NCBI GenBank assembly: GCA_024704175.1
Contig: CP085629.1
Coordinates: forward strand, 1,674,001-1,738,000
Source: Paenibacillus sp. P25
GTDB taxonomy: Bacteria > Bacillota > Bacilli > Paenibacillales > NBRC-103111
Reading direction: 5' to 3'
Length of the DNA stretch: 64,000 bases
Shown here: positions 37,974 through 48,118 of the stretch, in pieces
Numbering within the stretch: position 1 is the stretch's first letter
Layout: each line of letters opens with the position of its first letter
Made by a program: the position numbers and the translations under genes
The notes under the pieces: generated by a model
Told to the model about the DNA's origin: nothing
The model's input: the letters and a program-made list of their open reading frames with translations, nothing else
Database searches by the model: none

Positions 37974-39027
37974 CTAATTTCTTGCTGCGAGCTCCTTACG
38001 GACCATCGGTGCGACTTTGGTGCCGAGGAGCTCGATCGCTTTAAGCAGGTCGCGGTGCGGCATCGCATCGGTATCGATGTGCATAAGGAAGCGCGTCAAG
38101 CCGAGGTTCTTATGCAGCAGTACGATCTTCTCCGCAACGTATTCGGGATCTCCGACATAAAGGGCGCCGCGAAGGCTCGCGGGCTGCATCGAATGAATCG
38201 CGGGTATACGGAGGCCAGCCGCGTTCTCTACCGATTTGGTTCATTTGATCGACTGTGGCCGCAAAGTACCGGTCTGCGGCTTCTTCTGCCGAATCCGCGA
38301 TGAAGCCGTGCGAATGCGTTGCGATCTGCAGCTGGCTCGGGTCGTGCCCTGCCTTCGCGGCCGCTTCCTTATAAAGGTTAACCAAGGGCGCGAACCGTTC
38401 CGGCATCCCGCCGATGATAGCGAAGACGACCGGAAGTCCGAGCGTGCCGGCGCGAATGGCTGAATCCGGGCTGCCCCCTGTGCCGATCCAGACCGGCGGC
38501 GGATCCTGCTGTGCACGCGGATAGACGCCCATGTTGTTAATCGCAGGACGATGGCCGCCGCGCCAAGTCACTTTCTCCGAAGCCCGTATTTTCAGCAGCG
38601 GCTCCAGCTTCTCCTCGAACAGCTCGTCGTAATCGTTCAGGTCATAGCCGAAGAGCGGGAACGATTCGATGAACGAGCCGCGCCCGGCCATGATCTCGGC
38701 TCGTCCGTTCGACAAGCCGTCCAAGGTTGCGAAGTCCTGATATACCCGGACCGGATCGTCCGAAGATAATACGGTTACCGCGCTGGAGAGCCGAATCCGC
38801 TTCGTTGTGGCGGCCGCGGTCGCCAGAATGACGGCCGGGGACGAGCTCGCATAGTCGATGCGGTGATGCTCACCGATGGCGTAAACGTCGAGGCCGACCT
38901 GCTCGGCCAATTGAATCTCCTCTACCGCTTGGCGCAGCCTCTCGGCATGCGTGATGCCTCCGTTATCCGTCTTTGCATGAAGAAAGGTGCTTAGACCGAT
39001 CTCCAGCGTATTTGATTGACCGCTCAT
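37974..39027 (-). CDS. LLM-class flavin-dependent oxidoreductase (frameshifted)
   Basis: Luciferase-like flavoprotein monooxygenase of about 350 residues. It starts MSGQSNTLEIGLSTF; diagnostic parts are DVYAIGEHHRIDYASSSPAV, RIRLSSAVTVLSSDDPVRVYQDFATLDGLSNGRAEIMAGRGSFIESF, and PPVWIGTGGSPDS. A frame change near 38175 leads to the tail GALYVGDPEYVAEKIVLLHKNLGLTRFLMHID. The ATG at 39027 has AAGGAGAG. The substrate is unknown. Confidence 0.9.
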
Positions 39028-39281
39028 TACATTTCTCTCCTTACTGAATTAGGGAATATGGACATTATACTATATAATATACTGTTACTCAACAAAAGTA
39101 AGTTAATAAAGTCTTCATTTTTGCGATTGGTTCCTCTCCGGCTGGCAACCGAATCATGAAAGTGGTAAGATGGTGCAGCCGGGCCGCTTCAAGCATGGGA
39201 ATTTATTCTCCCAACCGTGCATATGAACCCCTTTCGCGGGTAATGGATAAGTATACATCTTAGAGAAAGGCTACTCCACCC
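39028..39281. other. Divergent intergenic region
   Basis: 254 bases between the LLM oxidoreductase (minus) and the SGNH hydrolase (plus). It is AT-rich near 39060-39120 (TATACTATATAATATA), probably promoter sequence for the minus-strand gene. No gene is seen. Confidence 0.4.
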
Positions 39282-40686
39282 ATGAAAAAAAGCTTACTGG
39301 TTTGCAGCTTATGTGTTTTCACTGCCCTTACATTAATAATTCCTTCTCACATTACCGTGGCCTCGAATGACAATAGTGAAGTTCAGCGCTTTTATAATAG
39401 CCCGAAGGCCGGAAAAACAATCGACTTTGTCGGCGACAGCACGACGGAAGCAGCTTCTGAATTGTTTGAACGCATTGCCGTTGCATACGCCGGCGGGGAG
39501 GACCGCTGGAAGGGGTAAAGATCAATAACCGCGGTACGAGCGGCAATACGCTCCACAAATTTGTTAATAACAAAGCTGACAATGGGAATACGATCGATAA
39601 AGTCATCCAGGATAACGCGGATTTATATATCGTGTCTTATGGGATTAACGATATCCGCTGCGCAGGGGGAATGGCGGGAAGCGGCCCGGAGCAAATTAAA
39701 GCGGATCTTAAATTAACCGTAGACCGGCTCCGCTCAACGAAACGAAGGGGAATATTCTGCTTCGGATTCCGAATCCATTCCTTACCGTGAATCCGCCGAA
39801 CCTGACGTTGGTTTCGCCGATTGAACATGTGCAGTTGTATTCCGATCAGCTGTGGGATGTCTACGAAAGCTTCAAAAACTATAACACCCGTGTCGATATT
39901 ATAGATATTCCCAGTCTGGTATTCGGCCGGCAAGCCATGCCGGAGCATCCCTTCATGCATGATACCCTGCATCCGAATGGGGAGGGTTACCGCGCGATTG
40001 CCGACGCTCTAGTAGACCGGATTACCGGAAAAACGAAGGATGAGGCAATCTCCCAATCGTTCGCCCAAGAAACGCCGGTGAATAAAACCATTGCCATTCT
40101 ACGCGAAGAAAAGCTATATAACGGCGTTCCTTACGAACCCGGGGCGGGCAGTGCATTCTCAGGCGCGACCATAGCTCCCCAGACCGTGCAGGCCGTTGCC
40201 CGGCTGAACGGATATTATAAAATTAAAACGTGGCTCGGAGAGAAATGGATTAATCCTTTGGGCGGGATCCTGGAAATAACGCCGGCTTCGGAGGGAGAAA
40301 CGCTGCAGCTGACCGAAAATACTTTCTTGTTGGACAATCCTTATGCAGTGAACTCCGGAAGGGAAGGCGGACTGTTCCTTACACCGCAGCAAGTTAAGGT
40401 GCTGGGCCGATGGAAGGGATACGTCTATTGGGATGAAGGAGAGTATTACCGTATTCAGACCTGGCTCGGACCCAAATGGATAAATTTAAAGTATTCCTTT
40501 CCAGGCAGCGTAGAGCCGACTACAGAAACAATTGAGGTAAGCGGCGTCACGGATTTAAATAAATATCCTTGGCCTGATTCGTATGAGCTGGGGAAGATTG
40601 CTCCGCAGAAAGTAACGGCTTTCGAGATGGCGGACGGCTGGTATCATATTCATTCTTGGGCGGGGGATGCTTGGATTAAGAAATAA
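39282..40686 (+). CDS. Secreted SGNH/GDSL-type hydrolase with three C-terminal Trp-motif repeats (frameshifted)
   Basis: Signal peptide (MKKSLLVCSLCVFTALTLIIPSH), then GDSL-esterase blocks: GDST with the nucleophile Ser in FVGDSTTEAA, RGTSGNT, SYGINDIR, and HDTLHPNGEGY with the catalytic Asp/His. The C-terminal half carries three similar modules ending YYKIKTWLGEKWINP, YYRIQTWLGPKWINL and WYHIHSWAGDAWIKK, which look like SH3-type or wall-binding repeats. Frame changes occur near 39515 and 39745. The ATG at 39282 has AGAGAAAGG. Probably an extracellular esterase acting on wall polymer or polysaccharide. Confidence 0.82.
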
Positions 40687-41316
40687 TCAACTTCCGGATT
40701 TCAGCCTGAATCCCTGCATGATTTCATCCCAAGCCTGGTTGGAGCCTTTCCAATCGGTTCCACTCGGCACGGATACAGAACAGACCCCATGCAGTCCCCA
40801 ATCCTCGTGTCTTACCTCGTGCAAATGAGCCGTGTTATTCACTATTAATAGTCGAAAGTTACCGGCTATCACCGTATTTAACGCGGCAAGAAGCTGCTCC
40901 GCTTGCGGCTTTGTCGTTTGGGTTCTGACCAGACAAATGGGCCTGCTCTTTGCCGCTGTTAAAAATGCGTGAATCCGCCGGTCCATTTTTTGTTTAAAGG
41001 CGGGATACGCATCTGTCCATTGGAATACCGGCAGGCTTAACGGAAAATCATGATAAGAAACGATGTTATACTTATCATCCCTAACGACATAACAATCCAG
41101 ATCCGTACCAAGAAGCCGGAGCCGGTTCAATTCCATAAATCCGTCAAAGCGGTTTCGGATCAAGCGGGCTACATCGGGGACCGAACTGGAAATAAACCAA
41201 TCGAGCGGACCGGCAAATTTCCGCAAACCGAGTCTTCTCAGCTGATAAGCGGTTTGACAGTTAGAACCCAGACTGATATATGCCTTGTAAGAGCCTGTAC
41301 AATCTTTCCATTTCAT
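40687..41316 (-). CDS. DUF1796-like putative cysteine peptidase
   Basis: 209 residues from ATG 41316 (TAGGAGTG upstream). Typical start YISLGSNCQTAYQLRRLGLRKFAGPLDWF, with the conserved GSNC; later VSYHDFPLSLPVF and CLVRTQTTKPQAEQLLAAL. DUF1796 proteins have been grouped with papain-like peptidases, but no activity is established here. Convergent with the SGNH gene; the stops abut. Confidence 0.75.
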   Translation of the reverse strand: MKWKDCTGSYKAYISLGSNCQTAYQLRRLGLRKFAGPLDWFISSSVPDVARLIRNRFDGFMELNRLRLLGTDLDCYVVRDDKYNIVSYHDFPLSLPVFQWTDAYPAFKQKMDRRIHAFLTAAKSRPICLVRTQTTKPQAEQLLAALNTVIAGNFRLLIVNNTAHLHEVRHEDWGLHGVCSVSVPSGTDWKGSNQAWDEIMQGFRLKSGS

Positions 41317-41547
41317 CCGGATCACTCCTATGCCTTGGTACAGAAATGGAGCTGACATCTTTTTAGCATTATATAGTGATTCTTTGGGGGACGTCCGGGC
41401 GGGGAAGACAAAGTAGGGAAGCCTGTACGGGCTCTTTTTTTTCGTAAATTTGCGGCTAAGCAATTATAAAAAATGTTTACAGGGGAACGAACGTTTGGTA
41501 ATCTAGGAGTAAAAAATGGAAAACGTATCCTGTTCAGGGGAAGGTGC

Positions 41548-42713
41548 GTGACTTTGAGTACACAAAGGATTTTAGAAAATATGGACAAGGGCAGGATACA
41601 AAAAATTTCCAGCCGCCTTCTCCAAACTGAAATGGGAATGGTTACGGATTGGCGCTGTGATTCGATTGGTCCGGCGAACCGCAACTTTGTGACCGGCGGG
41701 ATCTACCGTATATCGGGAACGAGCGAAATGAGCAAAGGTCTGAGCCACTCTTGGTCATTCATACTAAAAATCGTGAATGCCGACCCCAACCGGGATGACC
41801 CGTCTCATTATAATTTTTGGCGGCGGGAAGTTCTGGCTTATGACTCCGGATATCTTCAAAATTTGCCGGCGGGTATTACCGTTCCTAAATGCTTGGCGAT
41901 TGATGAAAAGGATGACGGATCGGTTTGGTTATGGCTTGAGGATTTCAGGCATGAGCCGCGGCGGTGGGAGTGGAACGATTATGCATACGCTGCAGAGAAG
42001 CTCGGAGAATTCAACACAGCTTACCTGCTTGGGACGCCGCTGCCCGAATATCCATGGGTGAATCGGCAATGGATGCGATCTTGGATCAAGGAATGTTTTC
42101 AATACCGCTATGTACCTGATGAAACAAGCAGAGAACTTTTACAATCCCATAAAAGAGTGTCGGAGATCATCCGTCAGTTCCGCGCGTTGGAAGCTGCAGT
42201 CTTTTACTGGGTGGCCGATCTGGAGCAGCTTCCGAGAACGTTTGCACACCAGGATTATTACGAAGTGAATATGATTTTGAATGCCGATCTGCAGCAAGAA
42301 GGGAAGCTGGGCTTAATCGACTGGCAGTTCGCGAGTATTTCAGGGGTAGGCGAGGACCTGGGCCGATTCTTGGGGTTGGCAGTCAGCCGGGGGCAAATAC
42401 CTATGGAACAATTTGACGAGTTCCGGGAGCACTTATTGTCAGCTTACCTCCAAGGAATGAAACGTGCAGGATGGCTTGGTGACGATAACCTCCCCGCTTC
42501 GGTCGCCTTGCCGCTTTTGCCATGCGTTCCATATGGGAAGTACCGAAACTGCTAAAGACACTGAGCCAAGACCCGGACTCGGCCGAATCCCTTCAACTGA
42601 TGTTGATCGCGGAACGGCAAATGGAAGCGGCGAAGGGAGCAGCGCGTTTGCGGATGAAATTCAGGCGAAGAGCGGAAATATTAGTTAAAAAGGAGCGAAC
42701 GGGAGACACCTGA
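41548..42713 (+). CDS. Aminoglycoside-phosphotransferase-like kinase (frameshifted near the end)
   Basis: Protein-kinase-fold small-molecule kinase of about 388 residues. The N-lobe has SWSFILKIVNADP with the ATP-binding Lys; the catalytic loop is TFAHQDYYEVNMIL (HxD with downstream Asn), followed by LGLIDWQFASISGVGEDLGRF with the DFG-like Asp. A frame change near 42510 restores AAFAMRSIWEVPKLLKTL and an end at 42713. The start is GTG 41548 (or TTG 41554) after GGGGAAGG. The substrate is unknown. No antibiotic resistance can be claimed from the sequence. Confidence 0.75.
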
Positions 42714-42727
42714 AACAGGAGGAGGAT

Positions 42728-42913
42728 ATGGTTGTTTTCGCTTTCAGCGCCGTATATTTGGTACCTATATTTAGTTTTTTATTTGTGTTTATTTTTCTGA
42801 AGGCAATAGAGAAAATCGTCCACAAGAGGAGCTATCATATGGAGTTATTTTGGAGCTGCACCTTGTTTGCTTTAACCATGTGGAGCATTAGCGTATCGAT
42901 CACCTTGCGCTGA
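42728..42913 (+). CDS. Small membrane protein, 61 residues
   Basis: Two hydrophobic segments (VVFAFSAVYLVPIFSFLFVFIFL and LFWSCTLFALTMWSISVSITL) joined by a basic loop. The ATG is preceded by AACAGGAGGAGG. Not recognised. It lies between a kinase gene and another membrane-protein gene. Confidence 0.55.
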   Translation: MVVFAFSAVYLVPIFSFLFVFIFLKAIEKIVHKRSYHMELFWSCTLFALTMWSISVSITLR

Positions 42914-42984
42914 GGGAGGATATGCAAAGAGAACGCCATTCGTTAGAATTCTTATAGTAAGCCAAAATGAACTGAGGTCATTGA

Positions 42985-43568
42985 ATGAAACGATACAAGG
43001 TGATCCATGGCAAAGCAGCGATGATGGTATCCCTAGCGTCCATATTTTTTACTGTACTGCTGGTATTCACCCTCGGACACCGTTCAGTATTTATAAAGCT
43101 GGAAGTCACATTAGGAATACTGGCGTTGGTACTTTTTTGTTTTTTCTTCCTCGGCTTGTATATGGGGATTCGATTGAAGAATGAGCCCTTTTTCAAAGAA
43201 GGGTGGAAACCTTTGAAGGGAAAGTGGGATTCGTTAGATCTTTTCCCTGCAGGCGACACAGTCGCTGTAGAGGCAAGAGAGGGAATATGGGGGGGGTCTT
43301 CTTTCAGTTCTGTTCTGGATCGTGTTCTCTCTTATTCTGATCCTGCTGCTATTTCTGATCGTAACATGCTTTGGGGCATCATCTTTTTCTCACCGGAATG
43401 CTGTATTGGCTGTTTTACAAAGCATACCGGAACGTCTTTGTAAAAAGTCGTTATTGCCGAAATCGTGTAGGGCGAAGTCTTGCTTATAGCAGTTTGTATA
43501 CCGTGCTCTACACAGGGTGGGCTTTTTTGCTGCTCCAAATCGGGGGATGGGTGATTTACAGGCATTAA
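42985..43568 (+). CDS. Hypothetical multi-pass membrane protein (frameshifted)
   Basis: The first frame (42985 to about 43285) gives two membrane segments (MMVSLASIFFTVLLVFTLG; LEVTLGILALVLFCFFFLGLYMG) and a soluble loop. A run of G at about 43290 breaks it. In the other frames hydrophobic sequence continues (LLSVLFWIVFSLILILLLFLIVT) and ends with LYTGWAFLLLQIGGWVIYRH at 43568. Joined, it is a protein of about 194 residues with four membrane helices. No family recognised. AT-rich. Confidence 0.55.
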
Positions 43569-43622
43569 GGGGATTAGATTTAATTTTGAACGAGAGTAAT
43601 CACTGACGGGAGGCAAGGGTCC

Positions 43623-44236
43623 ATGAGCACGACTTTCTTTCTCGTAAGGCATGCTATAAAAGAGAAGGCGTTTGGCGATGTCTCGATCACCCCCGAGGGG
43701 ATAATGCAAGCTCAATTGACAGCAAAACATTTTTGTACTTTGCCTATAACGGCCATAGTTTCAAGTCCGCTGCAACGAGCGAAGGAAACCGCCGAATATA
43801 TTGCATTGGGGGCAACAGCATCCATTGAGGTGGACGCTCGTTTGCGGGAACGTGCCAATTGGGGAGACTTGCCGGGGCAAACGTTTGAGGAGTTTGTTGC
43901 CATGTGGGATCGATGTACACGTGAACCTGAATACATGCCGCCCGTAGGCGATTCTGCAAAGCAAGCCGGGCAACGCTTATCCTCTTTATTATCAGAATTA
44001 GCCGAGCTGCACCCGCCTCAAAGCAATATTGTAATCGTTACCCATGGAGGCTTGATAACCGACTTTCTTGTCGGAACCTTGCCTAAGGAGCAGACTTTGA
44101 GGCCTGGCATCCAAATTTTGTTGAAGTACAGAGCGAGCTGGTCCCGGAGTGTTCGATAACAACGTTAATTTATGAGGACGGGAAGTATAAAATTAAAGAT
44201 TTTGCTTCGGTGGAACATTTGAGATCACTGCGTTAA
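43623..44236 (+). CDS. Histidine phosphatase (phosphoglycerate-mutase-like) family protein (frameshifted)
   Basis: Catalytic RHA motif at residues 9-11 (FFLVRHAIKEK), SSPLQRAKETAEYIA, and the second His in IVTHGGLITDFL. One base near 44103 shifts the frame before the C-terminal strand NFVEVQSELVPECSITTLIYEDGKYKI, ending at 44236. The ATG at 43623 follows GGGAGGCAAGG. Likely a phosphatase; the substrate is unknown. Confidence 0.85.
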
Positions 44237-44285
44237 CGGTTTCACTAAATCGGAAAAAATAAAATAATAAGGGGGCGATTTTTTC

Positions 44286-44510
44286 TTGGGGACAAAATTT
44301 GCAAACATACATGTACAAACTTACGATTTAGAAGAAATAATATCTTACTTTAAGTCATTGGTTGAGGAAACCAGTGATAAATCAAATTCGGAACCTATTT
44401 TCGAAGTAAAATTATCTCCAGAGATGGATAAAGACCTAGAATTTTCTGCTTTACTCGAAAAATCCAGTTTTAAATTGCCTCGGCCAAAACCACAGCAATC
44501 GTCATATTGA
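44286..44510 (+). CDS. Hypothetical protein, 74 residues
   Basis: Begins GTKFANIHVQTYDLEEIISYFKSLVEE from a TTG after AAGGGGGCG. Acidic and Ser/Lys-rich, with no recognised domain. Low GC. It could be the N-terminal piece of a longer gene. Confidence 0.4.
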   Translation: MGTKFANIHVQTYDLEEIISYFKSLVEETSDKSNSEPIFEVKLSPEMDKDLEFSALLEKSSFKLPRPKPQQSSY

Positions 44511-44694
44511 ATCAGTTTGTAGCACTGAACCCTGATCCAATGCAATAATTAGGCTTTTCAAGCTTAATACCCCCTTCTAACAACCGTCGCTGCAGCATAT
44601 ATCCATACGTAACTAATAAGCGGAAACGAAAACCAATGTCTTTCGTATTTACCGGAAACGGAAGGATAACGCAGGTTGAATGGAGGAGGAACGG

Positions 44695-45663
44695 ATGAAA
44701 GCGATCGTATACGAGCGGTACGGCCCGCCGGATGTGCTGGAGCTGCGTGAGGTCCCTAAGCCGGTACCTAAGGACAACGAGATCCTGATCAAGATCTATG
44801 CTGCAACGGCGACTACGGGGACTGGCGCTTACGTAAGGCGGATCCTTTCCTCGCACGGCTGTTCAACGGTCTATGGAAACCCCGGCGATTCCAAATTCTT
44901 GGTTTCGAACTGGCGGGTGTGGTCGAATCGACGGGCAAGAATGTGACCAAGTTTAAACCGGGGGATGCCGTCTATGGGGCGTGCGGTATGAGCTTCGGCG
45001 CGTACGCCGAATATAGATGTCTGAGCGAGAATGCCAGCATTGCGCTTAAGCCATCGAACATGACTTTCGAGGAAGCGGCCGCGGTTCCGGTCGGCGCCTA
45101 TACGGCCTTGCAATTTCTGCGGAAAGGGAACATTCAACCAGGCAAGCGTGTGCTCATCTACGGAGCTTCAGGAAGTGTCGGGACTTACGCGGTGCAGCTT
45201 GCAAAGCATTTTGGCGCTGAAGTGACCGGGGTATGCAGCTCGGCGAATGTGGAGTTGGTCAGATCCTTGGGCGCTGACCGAATCATTGATTATACGAAAG
45301 ACAATTTTGCAGATGATGGTCAGATCTACGATATTATTTTCGACACGGTGGGGAAGAGTCCGTTCCAGGTTTGTACCAGGCGCCTGACACCGAACGGCTT
45401 CTACCTGCGGGCGGTCCATTATAGTCCTCAAGCGATTCTTCGCGGGGTATGGGTCAACTTAACAAGCGGAAAGAAGGTCATTGGGGGAACAGCGAAGGAC
45501 ACCGCGGAAGATTTGATGTATCTAAAGGAACTGATCGAGTCGGGGAAGCTGCGTTCCGTCATCGATCGCCGATATCCGCTGGAACAGGCTCGCGGATGCC
45601 CATCGCTATGTCGAGCAGGGGCATAAGAAAGGCAACGTGGTTCTAACCGTCCGGCAAGACTAG
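44695..45663 (+). CDS. NAD(P)-dependent medium-chain alcohol dehydrogenase/quinone oxidoreductase (frameshifted)
   Basis: MDR-superfamily reductase of about 320 residues. N-terminal [23 protein letters not shown], then [26 protein letters not shown], the nucleotide-binding [20 protein letters not shown], and C-terminal [14 protein letters not shown]. Frame changes occur near 44825 and 44910, and at 45587-45595 (GGCTCGCGG for GGCTGCGG). The full set of zinc-ligand residues is not apparent, so a quinone/enone reductase is likelier than a zinc alcohol dehydrogenase. The ATG at 44695 follows GGAGGAGG. Confidence 0.87.
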
Positions 45664-45748
45664 TGGGTCCCAGGCCGAAAAATAGTGTAACTCCTGCCGT
45701 TATGCTAGAATAGGGTAAAACCAAGCTATGGAAGTGACACTAAACTTT

Positions 45749-46473
45749 ATGAGTTATCAGTTTGTTCTTGAGAGCGGTAATTACGAGGACTTGGCCAGCG
45801 GCCGGGTGCTGTATAATATGCAGGGCACGACGGCGTTCCCGGTACGGCTGGCGAGCGAGATTTTCCTGCGGGGCAAGCGTTTGCTGCAGCAACGGGGCAA
45901 CAGCGGTCCTTACCGGGTATATGATCCATGCTGCGGCGGCGGTTATCTGCTTACGGCCATCGGTTTTCTGCACGGTGAAGATATCGCAGCCCTGACGGCT
46001 TCCGATGTGAACCCGGCCGCCTTGGAGCTGGCCCGGAAGAATCTCTCGCGCTTACGAAGAACGGTCTGAAGGAACGGATGACTCAGCTTGAAGGTCTGTA
46101 CGAAGCATACGGGAAGGAATCGCATCAAGCGGCTTTGGACAGTGCGCGGCGGCTCGGGGGAATCCTGGAGGACAGCGGCAAGGCGGTTCCTGTACACTGC
46201 TTTACATCGGATATTACGGGTGACAAAGCGGTTGAAGGCCCGAAGCATGACTTTATTATTTCGGACATTCCCTACGGACAGACGGTGGAATGGAAGACGG
46301 ACAGGGAGGATCCGGTCGGAGCCTTGCTGGCGAACCTTGAAGGCCTCCTGGCGGAAGGCGGGATCGCAGCTTTGGTATCGCCGAAGAACGCGAAGATTCA
46401 GCATGACCGCTACATAAGATTATCCAAGTTTCAATTGGGCAAACGAAAGATCACTTATTTGTCCTTGAAGTAA
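45749..46473 (+). CDS. AviRa-like 23S rRNA guanine methyltransferase (frameshifted)
   Basis: SAM-dependent methyltransferase of about 240 residues. The segment GTTAFPVRLASEIFLRGKRLL, then YDPCCGGGYLLTAIGFLHGED and LTASDVNPAALELARKNLS, follows AviRa, the avilamycin-resistance rRNA methylase of Streptomyces viridochromogenes. The second half has FIISDIPYGQTVEW, with the expected catalytic-region PYG. One T lost at 46048-46051 (GCGC for GCTGC; LSLLTKNGL expected) breaks the frame. The start at ATG 45749 is preferred; 45728 is an alternative. Whether it confers resistance is unknown. Confidence 0.82.
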
Positions 46474-46660
46474 TCCACGCCGTTTGAGCCGAGAATCCAC
46501 CTGACGTCGCATGAAGTCAGCCCAACCGGAGCCTGTAGCTTTAGTGAAAATAAACACAGGCCCGGCGTAATCTTTCCCATATCCATCCCGGCAGCGAAGA
46601 ATGTATGTTGGTAATCGAAAGCGATTACGAAAGTGCATTCCAATGGGATGGGGAAGGGCG

Positions 46661-47665
46661 ATGAAGGCAATCTTGGTCGGAATCGGCGGCTTCGGCTATG
46701 GCTGGTACCGCAGGTTAAGAGAGCAATACCGGGAGGTGCAGCTCGTTGTTGTGGATGTGGATGCCGGTCAAAAAAGCAAGCTGGGGGCGGACGATGTTCC
46801 TTTCTACACTTCGCTTCAGGAAGCGATCGAGCAGGAACGGCCCGACTTTATCATTAATGTGACGCCGAAGCAATGTCATCTTCAGGTGAATTCCGTCGCA
46901 TTCGATCATAAGCTGCCCGTCTTCTCGGAGAAGCCGATTGCTGATAACTACGAGGACGCGGTCCGGATGGTGGAGCGTGCGGAGCGGGAGGGAATTCCGT
47001 TCATGATCGCGGAAAATTACCGGCGGTTTCCTGCCGTAAGAAAGCTGAAGCGTCTCCTCGAGGAAGGCGCCGTAGGCGCTATCCGGTCGGTCGAAGGTCA
47101 ATTTTACCGGCACAGCGACAACAAGACGGAGGATAAGACGAGCCTGCTGGAAGAGGTGGTCGTCCATCATTTTGATCTGGTCCGTTATTTGACGGGCCGG
47201 GAGGTGGGCCAGATCTTTGCTGCTTTCCGTCACCGGTCGCATATGGTCATGGAGCTTCAGGCCGGAATTACGGCCACCTTCAGCTTCTCTATGCACTCCA
47301 CAGGGCCGCAGACGGATTGGGCCGGAAATTGGCGGATCGAGGGCACAGACGGTCGCCTGGAGCTCATCGGGAAGCAAATTCATTGGACGAAGAACGGGGA
47401 AACCGCAGTGATTGATTATTTCAGCGATGTACCGGCACCCGGGCCGTTCAGCGAATTCCTGCAGTCCCTGGAAGAGAACCGCGAAGCCGAAACGAGCGCC
47501 AGGGATTATCTTAAGAATCAGGCGCTTGCGCATTATGCCCGGGAATCGATCACAACGAACCGGATGATCGATACTTCCGCGAGCTGGGGGTATGGTCCCG
47601 TGATCGTACGCAATTTCCTTGAAGGGGAGCTTAAAGAATCTGTGAGTCATCGGGGAAGGGCATGA
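46661..47665 (+). CDS. Gfo/Idh/MocA family oxidoreductase
   Basis: Intact dehydrogenase of 334 residues. Rossmann fold AILVGIGGFGYGWYRRL, INVTPKQCHLQV, EKP motif in FSEKPIADNYEDAVRM, and catalytic-region EEVVVHHFDLVRYL. The ATG at 46661 follows GGGGAAGGG. It overlaps the cupin gene by ATGA, so the two are coexpressed, presumably in sugar catabolism. Confidence 0.93.
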   Translation: MKAILVGIGGFGYGWYRRLREQYREVQLVVVDVDAGQKSKLGADDVPFYTSLQEAIEQERPDFIINVTPKQCHLQVNSVAFDHKLPVFSEKPIADNYEDAVRMVERAEREGIPFMIAENYRRFPAVRKLKRLLEEGAVGAIRSVEGQFYRHSDNKTEDKTSLLEEVVVHHFDLVRYLTGREVGQIFAAFRHRSHMVMELQAGITATFSFSMHSTGPQTDWAGNWRIEGTDGRLELIGKQIHWTKNGETAVIDYFSDVPAPGPFSEFLQSLEENREAETSARDYLKNQALAHYARESITTNRMIDTSASWGYGPVIVRNFLEGELKESVSHRGRA

Positions 47666-47949
47666 TCCGGGCTACAAGGCTCTACGGGCAGGAAGATTTC
47701 GACACGCCGATCCGGTTCTTGAGCTATACCGAAATCCCGCCGGGCACTTCGATCGGTTACCACGGGCACAGGGAGGATGAAGAAATCTATATCATCCTGG
47801 AAGGCTCCGGGGTCATGACGGTGAACGGACAAACGCTGCAGGTCCGGCCGGGAGATGTCGTTCTGAACAAACCCTGGTGGAAGCACGGGCTTGAAACTAC
47901 CGGGGATACACCGATCAAGGCCATCATTTTCGAGGTGGTTAAAGCTTAA
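47662..47949 (+). CDS. Small cupin-domain protein
   Basis: 95-residue single cupin barrel. Motif 1: GYHGHREDEEIYIILEGSG; motif 2: VRPGDVVLNKPWWKHGLETT; both hold the metal-binding His/Glu. The start overlaps the oxidoreductase stop. It probably isomerises or binds a sugar derivative for its partner. Confidence 0.92.
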   Translation: MIRATRLYGQEDFDTPIRFLSYTEIPPGTSIGYHGHREDEEIYIILEGSGVMTVNGQTLQVRPGDVVLNKPWWKHGLETTGDTPIKAIIFEVVKA

Positions 47950-47965
47950 TCGTTAAAGTCCGCCG

Positions 47966-47999
47966 GCAAGGCTGTTCCAGTAGAGCACCTTGCTTTTTT
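47966..47999 (+). terminator. Rho-independent terminator
   Basis: GCAAGG (47966-47971) pairs with CCTTGC (47988-47993), with inner complementarity, followed by six T. Confidence 0.85.
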
Positions 48000-48072
48000 C
48001 GTGTCGTATCTTTTTCTCAAATGCCTGTTCGGTATTGCTAAATATATCCTCCCCTGCTATGATCGCGTTAAG

Positions 48073-48092
48073 TTATTAAAGAGATTTAATAA
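48073..48092. promoter_or_regulatory. Palindromic operator before a ROK regulator
   Basis: TTATTAAA (48073-48080), GAGA, TTTAATAA (48085-48092): perfect 8-base arms, 27 bases upstream of the ROK gene start. A/T-rich symmetric sites are typical for ROK repressors, so autoregulation is likely. Confidence 0.55.
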
Positions 48093-48118
48093 GTTACCTG
48101 TAAAGGAGGGGAAACCCT

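Noticed and set aside
41548-42713. Antibiotic resistance kinase
   Set aside because: The fold is shared by many metabolic kinases, and nothing in the sequence or context points to an antibiotic substrate.
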